The notes beneath the pieces are model-generated. The model worked only from the letters and a program-made list of their open reading frames with translations, ran no database searches and was not told where the DNA came from. Below, in pieces: positions 35,599 to 43,945 of a stretch of DNA of 64,000 nucleotides. Position numbers and translations under genes: made by a program. This DNA is from Flavobacterium weaverense. GTDB taxonomy: Bacteria; Bacteroidota; Bacteroidia; Flavobacteriales; Flavobacteriaceae. Location: contig NZ_REFH01000009.1 of assembly GCF_003688495.1 (NCBI RefSeq), positions 558,001 to 622,000 on the forward strand, in the 5' to 3' direction. Every line of letters begins with the position of its first letter. Within the stretch, counting starts at the first letter, position 1.

Positions 35599-36363
35599 AT
35601 GTCTGAAGCTCAAAAACTGTCAACTGAAAATTTAGTAAAACCACCAGAAAAGTGGTATTCTTCATGGTTTGACACGCCGTATTATCATATACTTTATAAA
35701 GAACGCAACTATAGAGAAGCGCAAATTTTCATGGATAACTTGACACATTATCTCAATCTTCCAGAGAAAGCAAAAGTTTTAGATTTAGCTTGCGGGAAAG
35801 GTCGTCACTCTATCTATTTAAACCAGTTAGGCTTTGATGTGTTAGGTGCTGATCTATCAGAAAACAGCATCGCTGAAGCTAATAAAAACGCTAATGAGAC
35901 CTTGCATTTTAAAGTTCATGACATGCGTGAACCTTTTGAAGAGAAATACGATGCTATATTCAACTTGTTTACTAGTTTTGGTTATTTCGAAAATGATGAG
36001 GACAACTTAACTACTTTAAAAGCAATTAAGGAAAGTCTATCTGAATATGGTTTTGCAGCAATTGATTTTATGAATGTGAATCAAGTGATCGACACTTTAG
36101 TTCCTGAAGAAATCAAAACGGTAGAAGATATTGAATTCCACATAAAGCGTTACGAGAAAGACGGTCATATTTACAAGGAAATCGATTTTGAAGACAAGGG
36201 AGAAAAGTTTCACTACACTGAAAAAGTGAAAGCATTGACGCTTCAAGATTTTGAGGAGATGATGGAGGATGCAGGAATCTATCTTTTGGATATCTTCGGT
36301 GATTACAAATTAAAGAAATATCATAAAACAGAAAGCGAGCGATTAATTATGATTTTTAAGTAA
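35599..36363 (+). CDS. Class I SAM-dependent methyltransferase, substrate unknown
   Basis: A 254-residue protein with a methyltransferase Rossmann fold: motif I VLDLACGKGRHSIYLNQLG, motif II GADLSENSI, and motif IV region YDAIFNLFTSFGYF. This set resembles small-molecule methyltransferases, not RNA or protein ones, but no substrate can be assigned. Its stop codon shares one base with the ATG of the ZIP transporter gene (TAATG), so they form a coupled pair. Confidence 0.82.
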   Translation: MSEAQKLSTENLVKPPEKWYSSWFDTPYYHILYKERNYREAQIFMDNLTHYLNLPEKAKVLDLACGKGRHSIYLNQLGFDVLGADLSENSIAEANKNANETLHFKVHDMREPFEEKYDAIFNLFTSFGYFENDEDNLTTLKAIKESLSEYGFAAIDFMNVNQVIDTLVPEEIKTVEDIEFHIKRYEKDGHIYKEIDFEDKGEKFHYTEKVKALTLQDFEEMMEDAGIYLLDIFGDYKLKKYHKTESERLIMIFK

Positions 36364-37058
36364 TGAATTATATTTTACCCTTACTTTCCGTACTACTCGG
36401 ATATATAATAGCTTTGGTTTTAAAACCAAAGAATAAAACCAATCTCAAATTATTACTCGCCTTTAGTGGATCGTTTTTACTTTCGCTAACGGTAATGCAT
36501 CTATTGCCAGAAGTTTACGCGGATCACGAACATGCAATCGGCGAAAGTCAAAGCAATAACGCGGGGATTTTCATCATGTTAGGTATATTGTTCCAAATCA
36601 TTTTAGAGTTTTTCTCTAAAGGTGCTGAGCACGGTCACGTGCATGGAAAACCTAATATGTCGCATATTCCTTGGCTGTTATTTATCAGTTTGTGCATCCA
36701 CGCTTTTCTAGAAGGATTTCCTGTTGGCCACGATCACGGCAAATTAGCGCTAGGAATCGCGATTCACCACCTTCCCATCGCAATAATTTTGACAACTTTT
36801 TTTATCAATTCTAATTTGAATAAGAAAGCAATTTTCTTCTTTATGTTAACGTTTGCAGTAATGACTCCTTTAGGAACTTTAGCGTCAGACTATTTAACAG
36901 GATTAGACGAATATCATAGCCAAATAACGGCAGTAGTAATTGGAATTTTATTTCACATTTCATCTACAATCATTTTTGAAAGTAGTGAAGGACACAAATT
37001 TAATATAGCTAAAGTTTCCATGATAGTAATTGGAATTGTATTGGCATATTTTTTATAA
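36363..37058 (+). CDS. ZIP family divalent metal transporter
   Basis: A 231-residue inner-membrane protein with about seven or eight helices. The ZIP signature helices are CIHAFLEGFPVGHDHG and LGIAIHHLPIAIIL, with the His and Glu that bind metal in the transport path. A His-rich loop (ADHEHAIG, AEHGHVHGKPNMSH) lies between helices 2 and 4, as is usual. It should import zinc or a similar metal. Co-translated with the methyltransferase upstream. No Zur site was recognised. Confidence 0.85.
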   Translation: MNYILPLLSVLLGYIIALVLKPKNKTNLKLLLAFSGSFLLSLTVMHLLPEVYADHEHAIGESQSNNAGIFIMLGILFQIILEFFSKGAEHGHVHGKPNMSHIPWLLFISLCIHAFLEGFPVGHDHGKLALGIAIHHLPIAIILTTFFINSNLNKKAIFFFMLTFAVMTPLGTLASDYLTGLDEYHSQITAVVIGILFHISSTIIFESSEGHKFNIAKVSMIVIGIVLAYFL

Positions 37059-37068
37059 TTAATAATTT

Positions 37069-37166
37069 GGGCGTGTTCGCAAGGGCGAACCGGGCTATAA
37101 GTTACAATCTTTATTATTTCGCTATCGCTACATAATAAAGGATTTTCACAACTATCCCTCACGCAA
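37069..37166 (+). repeat. Palindromic intergenic element, copy 3
   Basis: Terminal inverted repeat GCGTG (37071-37075) and CACGC (37160-37164). A hairpin GTTCGC-AAGG-GCGAAC lies at 37075-37090 and an inner stem CTTTATTAT / ATAATAAAG at 37109-37117 and 37132-37140. Flanks of the inner stem read TTACAATC and GGATTTTCACAACTATC, the same core as the copies at 30748 and 55579 but in the other orientation. It may also end the zip transcript. Confidence 0.72.
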
Positions 37167-37219
37167 AAAAATAAGAACAGAACATAAATTGCGTTCTAAA
37201 AATTTTAACAGCATTAAAA

Positions 37220-38044
37220 ATGACATTTACTAAAACGACCGAGCAATCTTCAAAATACGAAAACTTAGAGCAAATGTCGGTTTCAAGCTTGCTTTCGAAT
37301 ATTAATAACGAAGATAAAACGGTTCCATTAGCAGTCGAAAAAGCATTGCCACAAATTGAGCAATTAATAAATGCTATTATTCCTAAAATGAAGTTGGGAG
37401 GTAGATTATTTTATATTGGCGCTGGAACTTCGGGACGATTAGGAATTCTTGACGCTTCTGAATGTCCACCTACTTTTGGTGTTCCTTTCGATTTGGTAAT
37501 CGGTATTATTGCCGGCGGAGATACAGCCATTCGTAAAGCTGTGGAAAACGCAGAAGATGATACAACTCAAGCTTGGAATGATCTAAAAGCATATAATATA
37601 AATGAAAATGATGTAGTTGTCGGAATAGCTGCATCAGGAACAACTCCTTACGTAATTGCTGGATTAGAAGAATGTAACAACCATAATATTATAACGGGAA
37701 GTATCTCTTGTAATGAAGGTAGTCCACTTTCATTAACCTCAAAATATCCAATAGATGTAGTTGTAGGACCAGAATTTGTAACTGGAAGCTCAAGGATGAA
37801 AGCAGGAACTGCCCAGAAATTAGTGCTTAATATGATTACAACAGCTACGATGGTTCAGCTAGGTAAGGTAAAGGGGAATAAAATGGTTGATATGCAACTT
37901 AGTAATAGCAAACTTGTAGATCGCGGCGTGAAAATGATAATGGAGGAAATTGATGTGTCTTACGTAGAAGCTAGCGATTTACTGCAAACACATGGAAGTG
38001 TTAGAAAAGCGGTTGACTTTTTTAACCTTAGTACAATTAAATAA
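37220..38044 (+). CDS. murQ: N-acetylmuramic acid 6-phosphate etherase
   Basis: A 274-residue SIS-fold enzyme that cleaves the lactyl ether of MurNAc-6-phosphate during cell-wall recycling, giving GlcNAc-6-phosphate and lactate. The signature GAGTSGRLGILDASECPPTFG region (from about residue 66) and VTGSSRMKAGTAQKL are complete. At 274 residues it is slightly shorter than E. coli MurQ (298). No anmK or MurNAc transporter is adjacent. Small genes follow closely on the same strand. Confidence 0.93.
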   Translation: MTFTKTTEQSSKYENLEQMSVSSLLSNINNEDKTVPLAVEKALPQIEQLINAIIPKMKLGGRLFYIGAGTSGRLGILDASECPPTFGVPFDLVIGIIAGGDTAIRKAVENAEDDTTQAWNDLKAYNINENDVVVGIAASGTTPYVIAGLEECNNHNIITGSISCNEGSPLSLTSKYPIDVVVGPEFVTGSSRMKAGTAQKLVLNMITTATMVQLGKVKGNKMVDMQLSNSKLVDRGVKMIMEEIDVSYVEASDLLQTHGSVRKAVDFFNLSTIK

Positions 38045-38069
38045 AGTTGATTCTAATTTTAAATTAAAA

Positions 38070-38291
38070 ATGGCAACGAACAAAGAACTTTTAAACAAAG
38101 GAATTAAATATCTAGGAGGTGCTTTACCACTGCTCTTCATTGGTCCGGCGGTAATCTACAATGCCTTTATGAATAAAGATAATGTTTGGCATTATTTGGT
38201 ATTAGCATTTGGTATTATATTTTGCATTGCTGGCGTTTACCTCGCTTTTTTAGGTTTAAAAATAATTATGAAAAGTTTATTCAACGATTAA
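38070..38291 (+). CDS. DUF6095 family small membrane protein
   Basis: A 73-residue protein with two transmembrane helices (about residues 13-30 and 40-65). I take the ATG at 38070 (MATNKELLNKGIKYLGG). The longer in-frame start at 37992 lies inside murQ and adds residues that are only a shifted reading of that gene. The stop shares a base with the next ATG (TAATG). Function unknown; it often lies beside murQ in flavobacteria, from memory. Confidence 0.75.
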   Translation: MATNKELLNKGIKYLGGALPLLFIGPAVIYNAFMNKDNVWHYLVLAFGIIFCIAGVYLAFLGLKIIMKSLFND

Positions 38292-38863
38292 TGGAAGAGC
38301 TAATACATATTCAAAAAACTTTTGAGAAAGTAGATTGGATTGACAAAAGGATAAGTAATAGAGAATTTGAGGACTGCACTTTTAAAAACTGTGACTTTTC
38401 CAACAGTGATTTTTCGAATAATATTTTTATGGATTGCGAGTTTATCGACTGTAATTTATCAATGATTGATTTCACTTCGACAAGTCTTAAATCAGTTTGT
38501 TTCAAGAATTGTAAGTTATTAGGAATTCATTTCAACAAATGCACTGATTTCTTATTCACTGTATCGTTTCAAGATTGCATTTTAGATTATGCATCTTTCG
38601 CCAATAAAAAAATGCCTAAAACAAAATTCAACTCGTGTTCCATTAAAGAAGCTTCTTTTAATGGTGCAAATTTGACCAACTCTGTCTTTGATAACTGCAA
38701 TTTAGATAGCGCTATTTTCAACGACACACAATTGGCAGCAGTTAATTTTACAACAGCTTATAATTATAAGATAGATCCAGAAGATAATCCGATGAGAAAA
38801 GCTAAATTCTCTGTGCAAGGAATACCTGGGCTTTTAGAGAAATATGATATCAAAATACAATAA
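38291..38863 (+). CDS. Pentapeptide repeat protein
   Basis: A 190-residue right-handed beta-helix protein. From about residue 24 to 155 it repeats the A(D/N)LXX-type five-residue pattern with central F or L: FEDCTFKNCDFSNSDFSNN, FIDCNLSMIDF, FNSCSIKEASFNGANL, FDNCNLDSAIFNDTQL. Cysteine is frequent at the i-1 position. The C-terminus (DPEDNPMRKAKFSVQGIPGL) is typical of Qnr/McbG-like members. Such proteins mimic DNA and can shield type II topoisomerases; topoisomerase IV genes lie 1.2 kb away. I chose ATG 38291, since upstream residues in this frame come from the overlapping DUF6095 gene. Confidence 0.85.
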   Translation: MEELIHIQKTFEKVDWIDKRISNREFEDCTFKNCDFSNSDFSNNIFMDCEFIDCNLSMIDFTSTSLKSVCFKNCKLLGIHFNKCTDFLFTVSFQDCILDYASFANKKMPKTKFNSCSIKEASFNGANLTNSVFDNCNLDSAIFNDTQLAAVNFTTAYNYKIDPEDNPMRKAKFSVQGIPGLLEKYDIKIQ

Positions 38864-38872
38864 TAAATTACT

Positions 38873-39247
38873 ATGAAAAAAATATTTTTACTACCCCTGA
38901 TTTTACTTTTGTTTTCTTGCTATGATCAAGAACGTAACTGCAAAGACTTCAAAACTGGAAAATTCAAGTTTGAACACATGGTTGATGGTGTTAAAAAAAC
39001 TACGGTATTCGAACGCAATGAAAGTATCGAAATTGAAACTTATGAAGGCAAGACAGATACTGCCTCTATAAGATGGATTAGCGATTGTGAATATGTGTTG
39101 AACAAACTACACCCAAAAAATATGGCTGAAGAAAAAGCTATCGCAATGAAGATTTTAACAACGACAAAAGATACTTACGCATTTGAGTTTGGAATAGTTG
39201 GTTCTGATACAAAGCAAAGAGGAACTGTAACTAAAATCTCTGAATAA
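38873..39247 (+). CDS. Small lipoprotein, unknown function
   Basis: A 124-residue protein with signal peptide MKKIFLLPLILLLFSC and lipobox LFSC. The mature part is short and beta-rich, with Cys in ERNCKDF and SDCEYVL that could pair, and the stretch FERNESIEIETYEGKTDTA. I do not recognise a named family. It lies 9 bp after the pentapeptide gene and 35 bp before terC, so it is probably in the same transcript. Confidence 0.72.
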   Translation: MKKIFLLPLILLLFSCYDQERNCKDFKTGKFKFEHMVDGVKKTTVFERNESIEIETYEGKTDTASIRWISDCEYVLNKLHPKNMAEEKAIAMKILTTTKDTYAFEFGIVGSDTKQRGTVTKISE

Positions 39248-39282
39248 AATTTTAAACCTTAATTAATAAAAATAGTAAATAG

Positions 39283-40053
39283 ATGGAAGTATTTTTAAAT
39301 CCAGATGCATGGATTGCGTTGTTAACTTTAACTTTTCTCGAAATTATTTTGGGAATTGACAATATCATTTTTATCTCAATTGTAACAGGTAAATTACCAG
39401 AAGAAAAGCGTAAAAAAGCAACCCAAATTGGTTTGTTTTTAGCTATGTTCATGCGTATTGCCCTGCTTTTTGGAATTACGCTTTTAATTGCAATGAAAGA
39501 ACCCTTTTTTAGTGTAAACTGGACTTGGTTTAGTGCAGATTTTACTGGTCAAGCAATTATATTATTCCTTGGAGGATTGTTTTTAATTTATAAAAGTACC
39601 AAAGAAATTCATGAAAAAGTGGATCATACTGGGGAAGAAGAAAAAAATTTAAAAACAACTGCAGCAAAATCTTTTGGTAATGTAATATTCCAAATTTTAT
39701 TGATTGACCTTATATTTTCAGTAGATAGTATTTTAACTGCTGTAGGAATGACTAATGGTGTTGAAGGAGCTTTATACATTATGGTTACGGCAGTTGTTAT
39801 ATCTGTAGGAGTCATGATGCTTTTTGCTGTTCCTGTTGGGAATTTTGTGAATGCAAACCCATCAATTCAAATTTTAGGATTAGCGTTCTTAATTCTAATT
39901 GGATTTATGTTGATTACGGAAAGTATGCACTTGTCTAACGCGGCTTTAGTTGGTGAACACGTTGGTGCGGTACCAAAAGGATATTTATATTTTGCCATTG
40001 CCTTTTCATTAGGAGTTGAATTCCTGAATATGAAAATGCGAAAGAAAAACTAA
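39283..40053 (+). CDS. TerC family integral membrane protein
   Basis: A 256-residue inner-membrane protein with about seven helices. TerC family marks are LEIILGIDNIIFISIVTGKLP in helix 1 and IDLIFSVDSILTAVGMTNG, each with an acidic residue inside the membrane. Family members confer tellurite resistance or move Mn2+ (Alx, MntX type); the actual role here is not known. A strong terminator follows. Confidence 0.88.
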   Translation: MEVFLNPDAWIALLTLTFLEIILGIDNIIFISIVTGKLPEEKRKKATQIGLFLAMFMRIALLFGITLLIAMKEPFFSVNWTWFSADFTGQAIILFLGGLFLIYKSTKEIHEKVDHTGEEEKNLKTTAAKSFGNVIFQILLIDLIFSVDSILTAVGMTNGVEGALYIMVTAVVISVGVMMLFAVPVGNFVNANPSIQILGLAFLILIGFMLITESMHLSNAALVGEHVGAVPKGYLYFAIAFSLGVEFLNMKMRKKN

Positions 40054-40063
40054 TTACACTTCA

Positions 40064-40096
40064 AAAAAAATAGCGCTCGATGAGCGCTATTTTTTT
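40064..40096. terminator. Strong bidirectional terminator, terC / parC
   Basis: Perfect 15-bp arms, A7-TAGCGCTC (40064-40078) and GAGCGCTA-T7 (40082-40096), with a 3-nt loop. It overlaps the last codon of parC by 2 bp and lies between convergent genes. Confidence 0.9.
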
Positions 40097-42797
40097 ATTC
40101 TAAACTTAAAGTTATTTGACCATCATCATCTAACTGAATACCTGACTCGTCAATATCTTCTATTGGTGTTGGTTCAGGAATAACTTCAACTGGAAGGTCG
40201 TAATGCAAAGGCTCCAGCAAGTTTACTTGTTTTAACTTATCGGTTGTCAATTGATTTCCTAATGCTTTAAAACCTTTGATAGCAATATAGGATTCAATAT
40301 CTACAGTCATGCTTTCTTTTTGAACCCCTTTTACTTTTGGGAAAACTAACTCAGCAACTGGACGATAATCGGTTGAAACGATTTCTAAATGAGAATTAGG
40401 ATGTTCCGTGATGAAACTCTCTTCCTTATTTTCTGTTTCAATCAAAAAGCGTTTTATATAATAACGTTCTTTTTCACCTTCGTAATAAATTGCGGAAATT
40501 GGCTTTTTTGGAACCCATTTTTCAAGCACAATCATATCTTCGTCAAAGTGCGTCGCTAATTCTGGAGTAATCACTTTTAGTTTTCCTGTTTGCGAGATAA
40601 TCAAGATTTTATCACTTGGTCTAAATTCGCCAAGTAATTCTCCTCTTCCATCCACATTTAAACGTTGTACTGTATCGTCAAACCAGACCTTGCGAGGTAA
40701 TAAAGTAGAAATTCCTTTCTCTTTTAATTCGATTTTTTTGATAGGATATTTAGTAACCAAATTCCCTTTTGAACTTCTACCTTTTATCGCAAGATTAGCA
40801 AAATCAATATCGAATTTTAGTTTTTTAACCGTTCCTATTTGGCGTAGTAAAATCGTAATTACCTCCGCTTCTCCATTTGGATTACACGAAAAATACACTA
40901 CTTGCGATCCAGCTGTTTCATTGGTTAAATCGTAGGCTTTATCACGTGTAACTCCGGAAACATTAAAACGTTTTATATAAGAAGGACCTGATTTACCATC
41001 ACGGTAAATCATATTATAAATGGTTCGCTTGTCGCTTTTATCAAAAATGGCAATGTGAATAATGTCTTTACCCACAAAGGTTTTTGCATCAACCTTGGTA
41101 ATCATCATTTTACCATCACGAAGAAAAACAATCACATCATCAATATCAGAACAGTCCGTAACATATTGATCTTTTTTCAAACTTGTTCCTACAAAACCTT
41201 CTTCTTTATTTACATACAATTTCGTATTTCTTAATACTACTTTTGTAGCTTCGATATCATCAAAAATACGAAGTTCAGTTTGACGTTCTCTGCCTTTTCC
41301 GTACTTCTCTTTTAGTTTGGCAAAATAAGCAATAGCAAAATCAATCAGATGCTCTAAATGATGTTTCACTTGTTCGATGTCACCTTCTAGCGCTTCAATT
41401 TTATCTTGTGCTTTATTACTGTCAAATTTAGAGATACGCATGATTCGGATATCCAATAAACGTAGAATATCATCTTCGGTTACGGCACGTTTTAAATGCT
41501 GAATATGCGGTTTTAAACCATCGTCAACCGCTTTTATAACAGTTTCACGAGTAGTCATTTCCTCAATGTCACGGTAAATTTTATTCTCTATAAAAATACG
41601 TTCTAATGAAAGAAAATGCCATTGCTCCTCTAATTCACTTAATTGAATTTCGAGTTCGCTTTTTAGTAACTGTACCGTTCTATTTGTTGAAATGCGCAAC
41701 ATATCAGAAACACCTACAAATAGTGGTTTGTTATCCTCAATAACACAACCCAAAGGCGCTACCGAAGTTTCACAAGCCGTAAAAGCAAACAAAGCATCAA
41801 TAGTTTTATCAGGAGAAACTCCCGGAAAAAGGTGTATTAATATCTCAACTTCTGCAGCTGTATTATCTTCAATTTTCTTGATTTTGATTTTGCCTTTATC
41901 ATTGGCTTTCAAAATACTATCAATCAAAGTAGTAGTATTTGTAGAAAACGGAATTTGGGTAATTACCAATGTATTCTTGTCGAGTTGCGCAATTTTAGCA
42001 CGAACACGAACACGTCCGCCTCGTAAACCATCATTATAATTAGATATATCAGCAATTCCTTGTGTCATGAAATCAGGATACAAGGTAAAAGGCTTCCCTT
42101 TCAATATTTTGATAGAAGAGTCAATTAGCTCATTAAAGTTATGAGGCAATACTTTCATCGAAAGTCCAACCGCAATTCCTTCAGCACCTTGTGCTAAAAG
42201 TAATGGGAATTTTACTGGAAGATTGTTAGGCTCAGCACGACGACCGTCATACGAAACTCCCCAATCGGTAATTTTTGGAGAATATAAAACCTCCAAAGCA
42301 AATTTAGACAATCGTGCTTCGATGTAACGAGAAGCTGCTGCGCCGTCACCTGTTAGGATATTTCCCCAGTTCCCTTGACAATCGATCAGCAATTCTTTTT
42401 GGCCTATTTGTACCATTGCGTCACCAATACTCTGATCCCCGTGAGGATGGTATTGCATGGTGTGACCAACAACGTTTGCCACTTTATTATACCGACCATC
42501 ATCCAACTCTTTCAGTGAATGCATGATTCTACGCTGTACTGGTTTGAAACCATCCTCAATCGCAGGAACGGCTCGCTCCAAAATTACATAAGAGGCATAA
42601 TCCAGAAACCAGTCTTTATACATTCCCGTAACTTTGGTAATGGTATCGTTTCCGTCTTCTTGATTATCGTAAAAATGCTGTCCGCCTGAAGTTATGATAT
42701 CGTCAAATCCCTCCTCGTTTGATTCGTTAGAATCATTCATTTCGTTTTGCGATTCGTCTTCGTTTGGTATGATGTTATCTTCGTCTTCGTCTTTCAT
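40095..42797 (-). CDS. parC: DNA topoisomerase IV subunit A (ParC)
   Basis: A 900-residue type IIA topoisomerase A subunit. After an acidic low-complexity extension (residues 1-55) come the breakage-reunion domain (DGFKPVQRRIMHSL, YHPHGDQSIGDAMVQIG), the catalytic tyrosine Y158 in ASRYIEARLS, and the IPFSTNTTTLIDSI stretch. A C-terminal half with divergent DNA-wrapping blades ends in an acidic tail. It is paired with the parE-like gene upstream, so topoisomerase IV is favoured over gyrase. The quinolone-contact position equal to Ser80 of E. coli ParC is Gln122, and the Glu84 position is Asp126. The operon is interrupted by a nuclease gene. Confidence 0.9.
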   Translation of the reverse strand: MKDEDEDNIIPNEDESQNEMNDSNESNEEGFDDIITSGGQHFYDNQEDGNDTITKVTGMYKDWFLDYASYVILERAVPAIEDGFKPVQRRIMHSLKELDDGRYNKVANVVGHTMQYHPHGDQSIGDAMVQIGQKELLIDCQGNWGNILTGDGAAASRYIEARLSKFALEVLYSPKITDWGVSYDGRRAEPNNLPVKFPLLLAQGAEGIAVGLSMKVLPHNFNELIDSSIKILKGKPFTLYPDFMTQGIADISNYNDGLRGGRVRVRAKIAQLDKNTLVITQIPFSTNTTTLIDSILKANDKGKIKIKKIEDNTAAEVEILIHLFPGVSPDKTIDALFAFTACETSVAPLGCVIEDNKPLFVGVSDMLRISTNRTVQLLKSELEIQLSELEEQWHFLSLERIFIENKIYRDIEEMTTRETVIKAVDDGLKPHIQHLKRAVTEDDILRLLDIRIMRISKFDSNKAQDKIEALEGDIEQVKHHLEHLIDFAIAYFAKLKEKYGKGRERQTELRIFDDIEATKVVLRNTKLYVNKEEGFVGTSLKKDQYVTDCSDIDDVIVFLRDGKMMITKVDAKTFVGKDIIHIAIFDKSDKRTIYNMIYRDGKSGPSYIKRFNVSGVTRDKAYDLTNETAGSQVVYFSCNPNGEAEVITILLRQIGTVKKLKFDIDFANLAIKGRSSKGNLVTKYPIKKIELKEKGISTLLPRKVWFDDTVQRLNVDGRGELLGEFRPSDKILIISQTGKLKVITPELATHFDEDMIVLEKWVPKKPISAIYYEGEKERYYIKRFLIETENKEESFITEHPNSHLEIVSTDYRPVAELVFPKVKGVQKESMTVDIESYIAIKGFKALGNQLTTDKLKQVNLLEPLHYDLPVEVIPEPTPIEDIDESGIQLDDDGQITLSLE

Positions 42798-42850
42798 AAA
42801 AATGCTTAAAACTCAAATTATGGCGCTATAATAACTCCATTTAAATTCTT

Positions 42851-43915
42851 CTATATTTGTTCAATCAAATGGATCAATTCCTCTTTACTTGGCAACACCA
42901 TTTTATATTTACTAGCAAAAATTTGTTCATTATTTTCAGGTAATGTGTATTCTACTACTAAATCACTTTTATTCTGACAAAGAACTAATCCAATTGTTTT
43001 GTTCTCTTCTTCTAAACGCATTTCTCTGTCATAATAATTCACATACATTTGCATTTGACCTAAATCCTGATGTTTTAATTCTCCTATTTTTAAATCTATA
43101 AGAACAAAACATTTTAATATTCGGTTATAAAAAACCAAATCGATTCTAAAATGTTTATCATCAAAACTGATTCTTTTTTGTCTGGCAACAAACGTAAAAC
43201 CATTCCCTAATTCTAACAGAAAGTGTTCTAATTTATTGATAATTTCTTCTTCAAGTTCATTTTCTGAATATTGATTTAACTCCGGCAAACCAAGAAATTC
43301 AAGAATGTAAGGATCTTTGATTATATCTTTTGGCTTCTCTATAATTTGTCCTTGTTGAGCAAGTTTCAAAATCCCTTCCTTATCTCTGCTTAAAGACAAT
43401 CTGGTATATAAAGCAGTATCATATTGTCGCTTTAATTCCCGAACACTCCAGCTATTTTTTGCAGTTTCGATTTCATAAAAACTTCTTTCATTAGAATCAT
43501 CAATGCGAATTAGAAAAATATAATGAGACCAAGTCAATTTAAAAATAGGAGATACTATTTCGGTTATTTGTGAAGTAACAGACTCTACGTGAGGAATTTC
43601 GTTTTCAGAAATACTAGACACTGTCTCGTAAATTGAATAAACAGAAAACAATTTTCTCATGTTTTGTAAATTATCCACCGAAAACCCCTTTCCAAACTCG
43701 TGATTCAGCTCTTTTGAAAGTCCTTTTAATAATTGCTTGCCGTATTCTGCTCTATCTTTTCCATTTTGTTCTTCTTCAACAATCATTCGGCCAATCTCAT
43801 AATAAGTATAAACCATAGTTTGATTTACAGCTCGTACTACTTGTTGCTTTGATTGCTGCAGCAAATCAACAACTTGAGAGAATAGCGCATTATTTTGAAG
43901 ATTTTCTAACATCAA
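42851..43915 (-). CDS. DUF1016/YhcG family PDDEXK nuclease
   Basis: A 354-residue protein of the YhcG family. The N-terminal DUF1016 domain (about residues 10-180) has VNQTMVYTYYEIGRMIVEEE and YGKQLLKGLSKELNHEFGKGFS, then LTWSHYIFLIRI. The C-terminal PDDEXK nuclease fold (about 195-350) has FTFVARQKRISFDDKHF, RIDLVFYNRILKC and VLIDLKIGEL, the D-x(n)-D-L-K core. Such genes are patchily distributed and often near restriction or other defence genes. Here it sits between parE (31 bp) and parC (54 bp) on the same strand, an odd place that points to insertion. Start is ATG 43915 or the next codon. Confidence 0.85.
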   Translation of the reverse strand: MMLENLQNNALFSQVVDLLQQSKQQVVRAVNQTMVYTYYEIGRMIVEEEQNGKDRAEYGKQLLKGLSKELNHEFGKGFSVDNLQNMRKLFSVYSIYETVSSISENEIPHVESVTSQITEIVSPIFKLTWSHYIFLIRIDDSNERSFYEIETAKNSWSVRELKRQYDTALYTRLSLSRDKEGILKLAQQGQIIEKPKDIIKDPYILEFLGLPELNQYSENELEEEIINKLEHFLLELGNGFTFVARQKRISFDDKHFRIDLVFYNRILKCFVLIDLKIGELKHQDLGQMQMYVNYYDREMRLEEENKTIGLVLCQNKSDLVVEYTLPENNEQIFASKYKMVLPSKEELIHLIEQI

Positions 43916-43945
43916 TTATAGTATTCTTTATATCTAATTAAAAAT

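Noticed and set aside
37992..38069. N-terminal extension of the DUF6095 protein into murQ
   Set aside because: Those residues are an alternative reading of the murQ 3' end; the family starts at MATNKELL.
38873..39247. Naming the small lipoprotein after topoisomerase IV
   Set aside because: I recall such a label on similar proteins, but the sequence is a short lipoprotein with no topoisomerase motif; proximity to parC is the only link.
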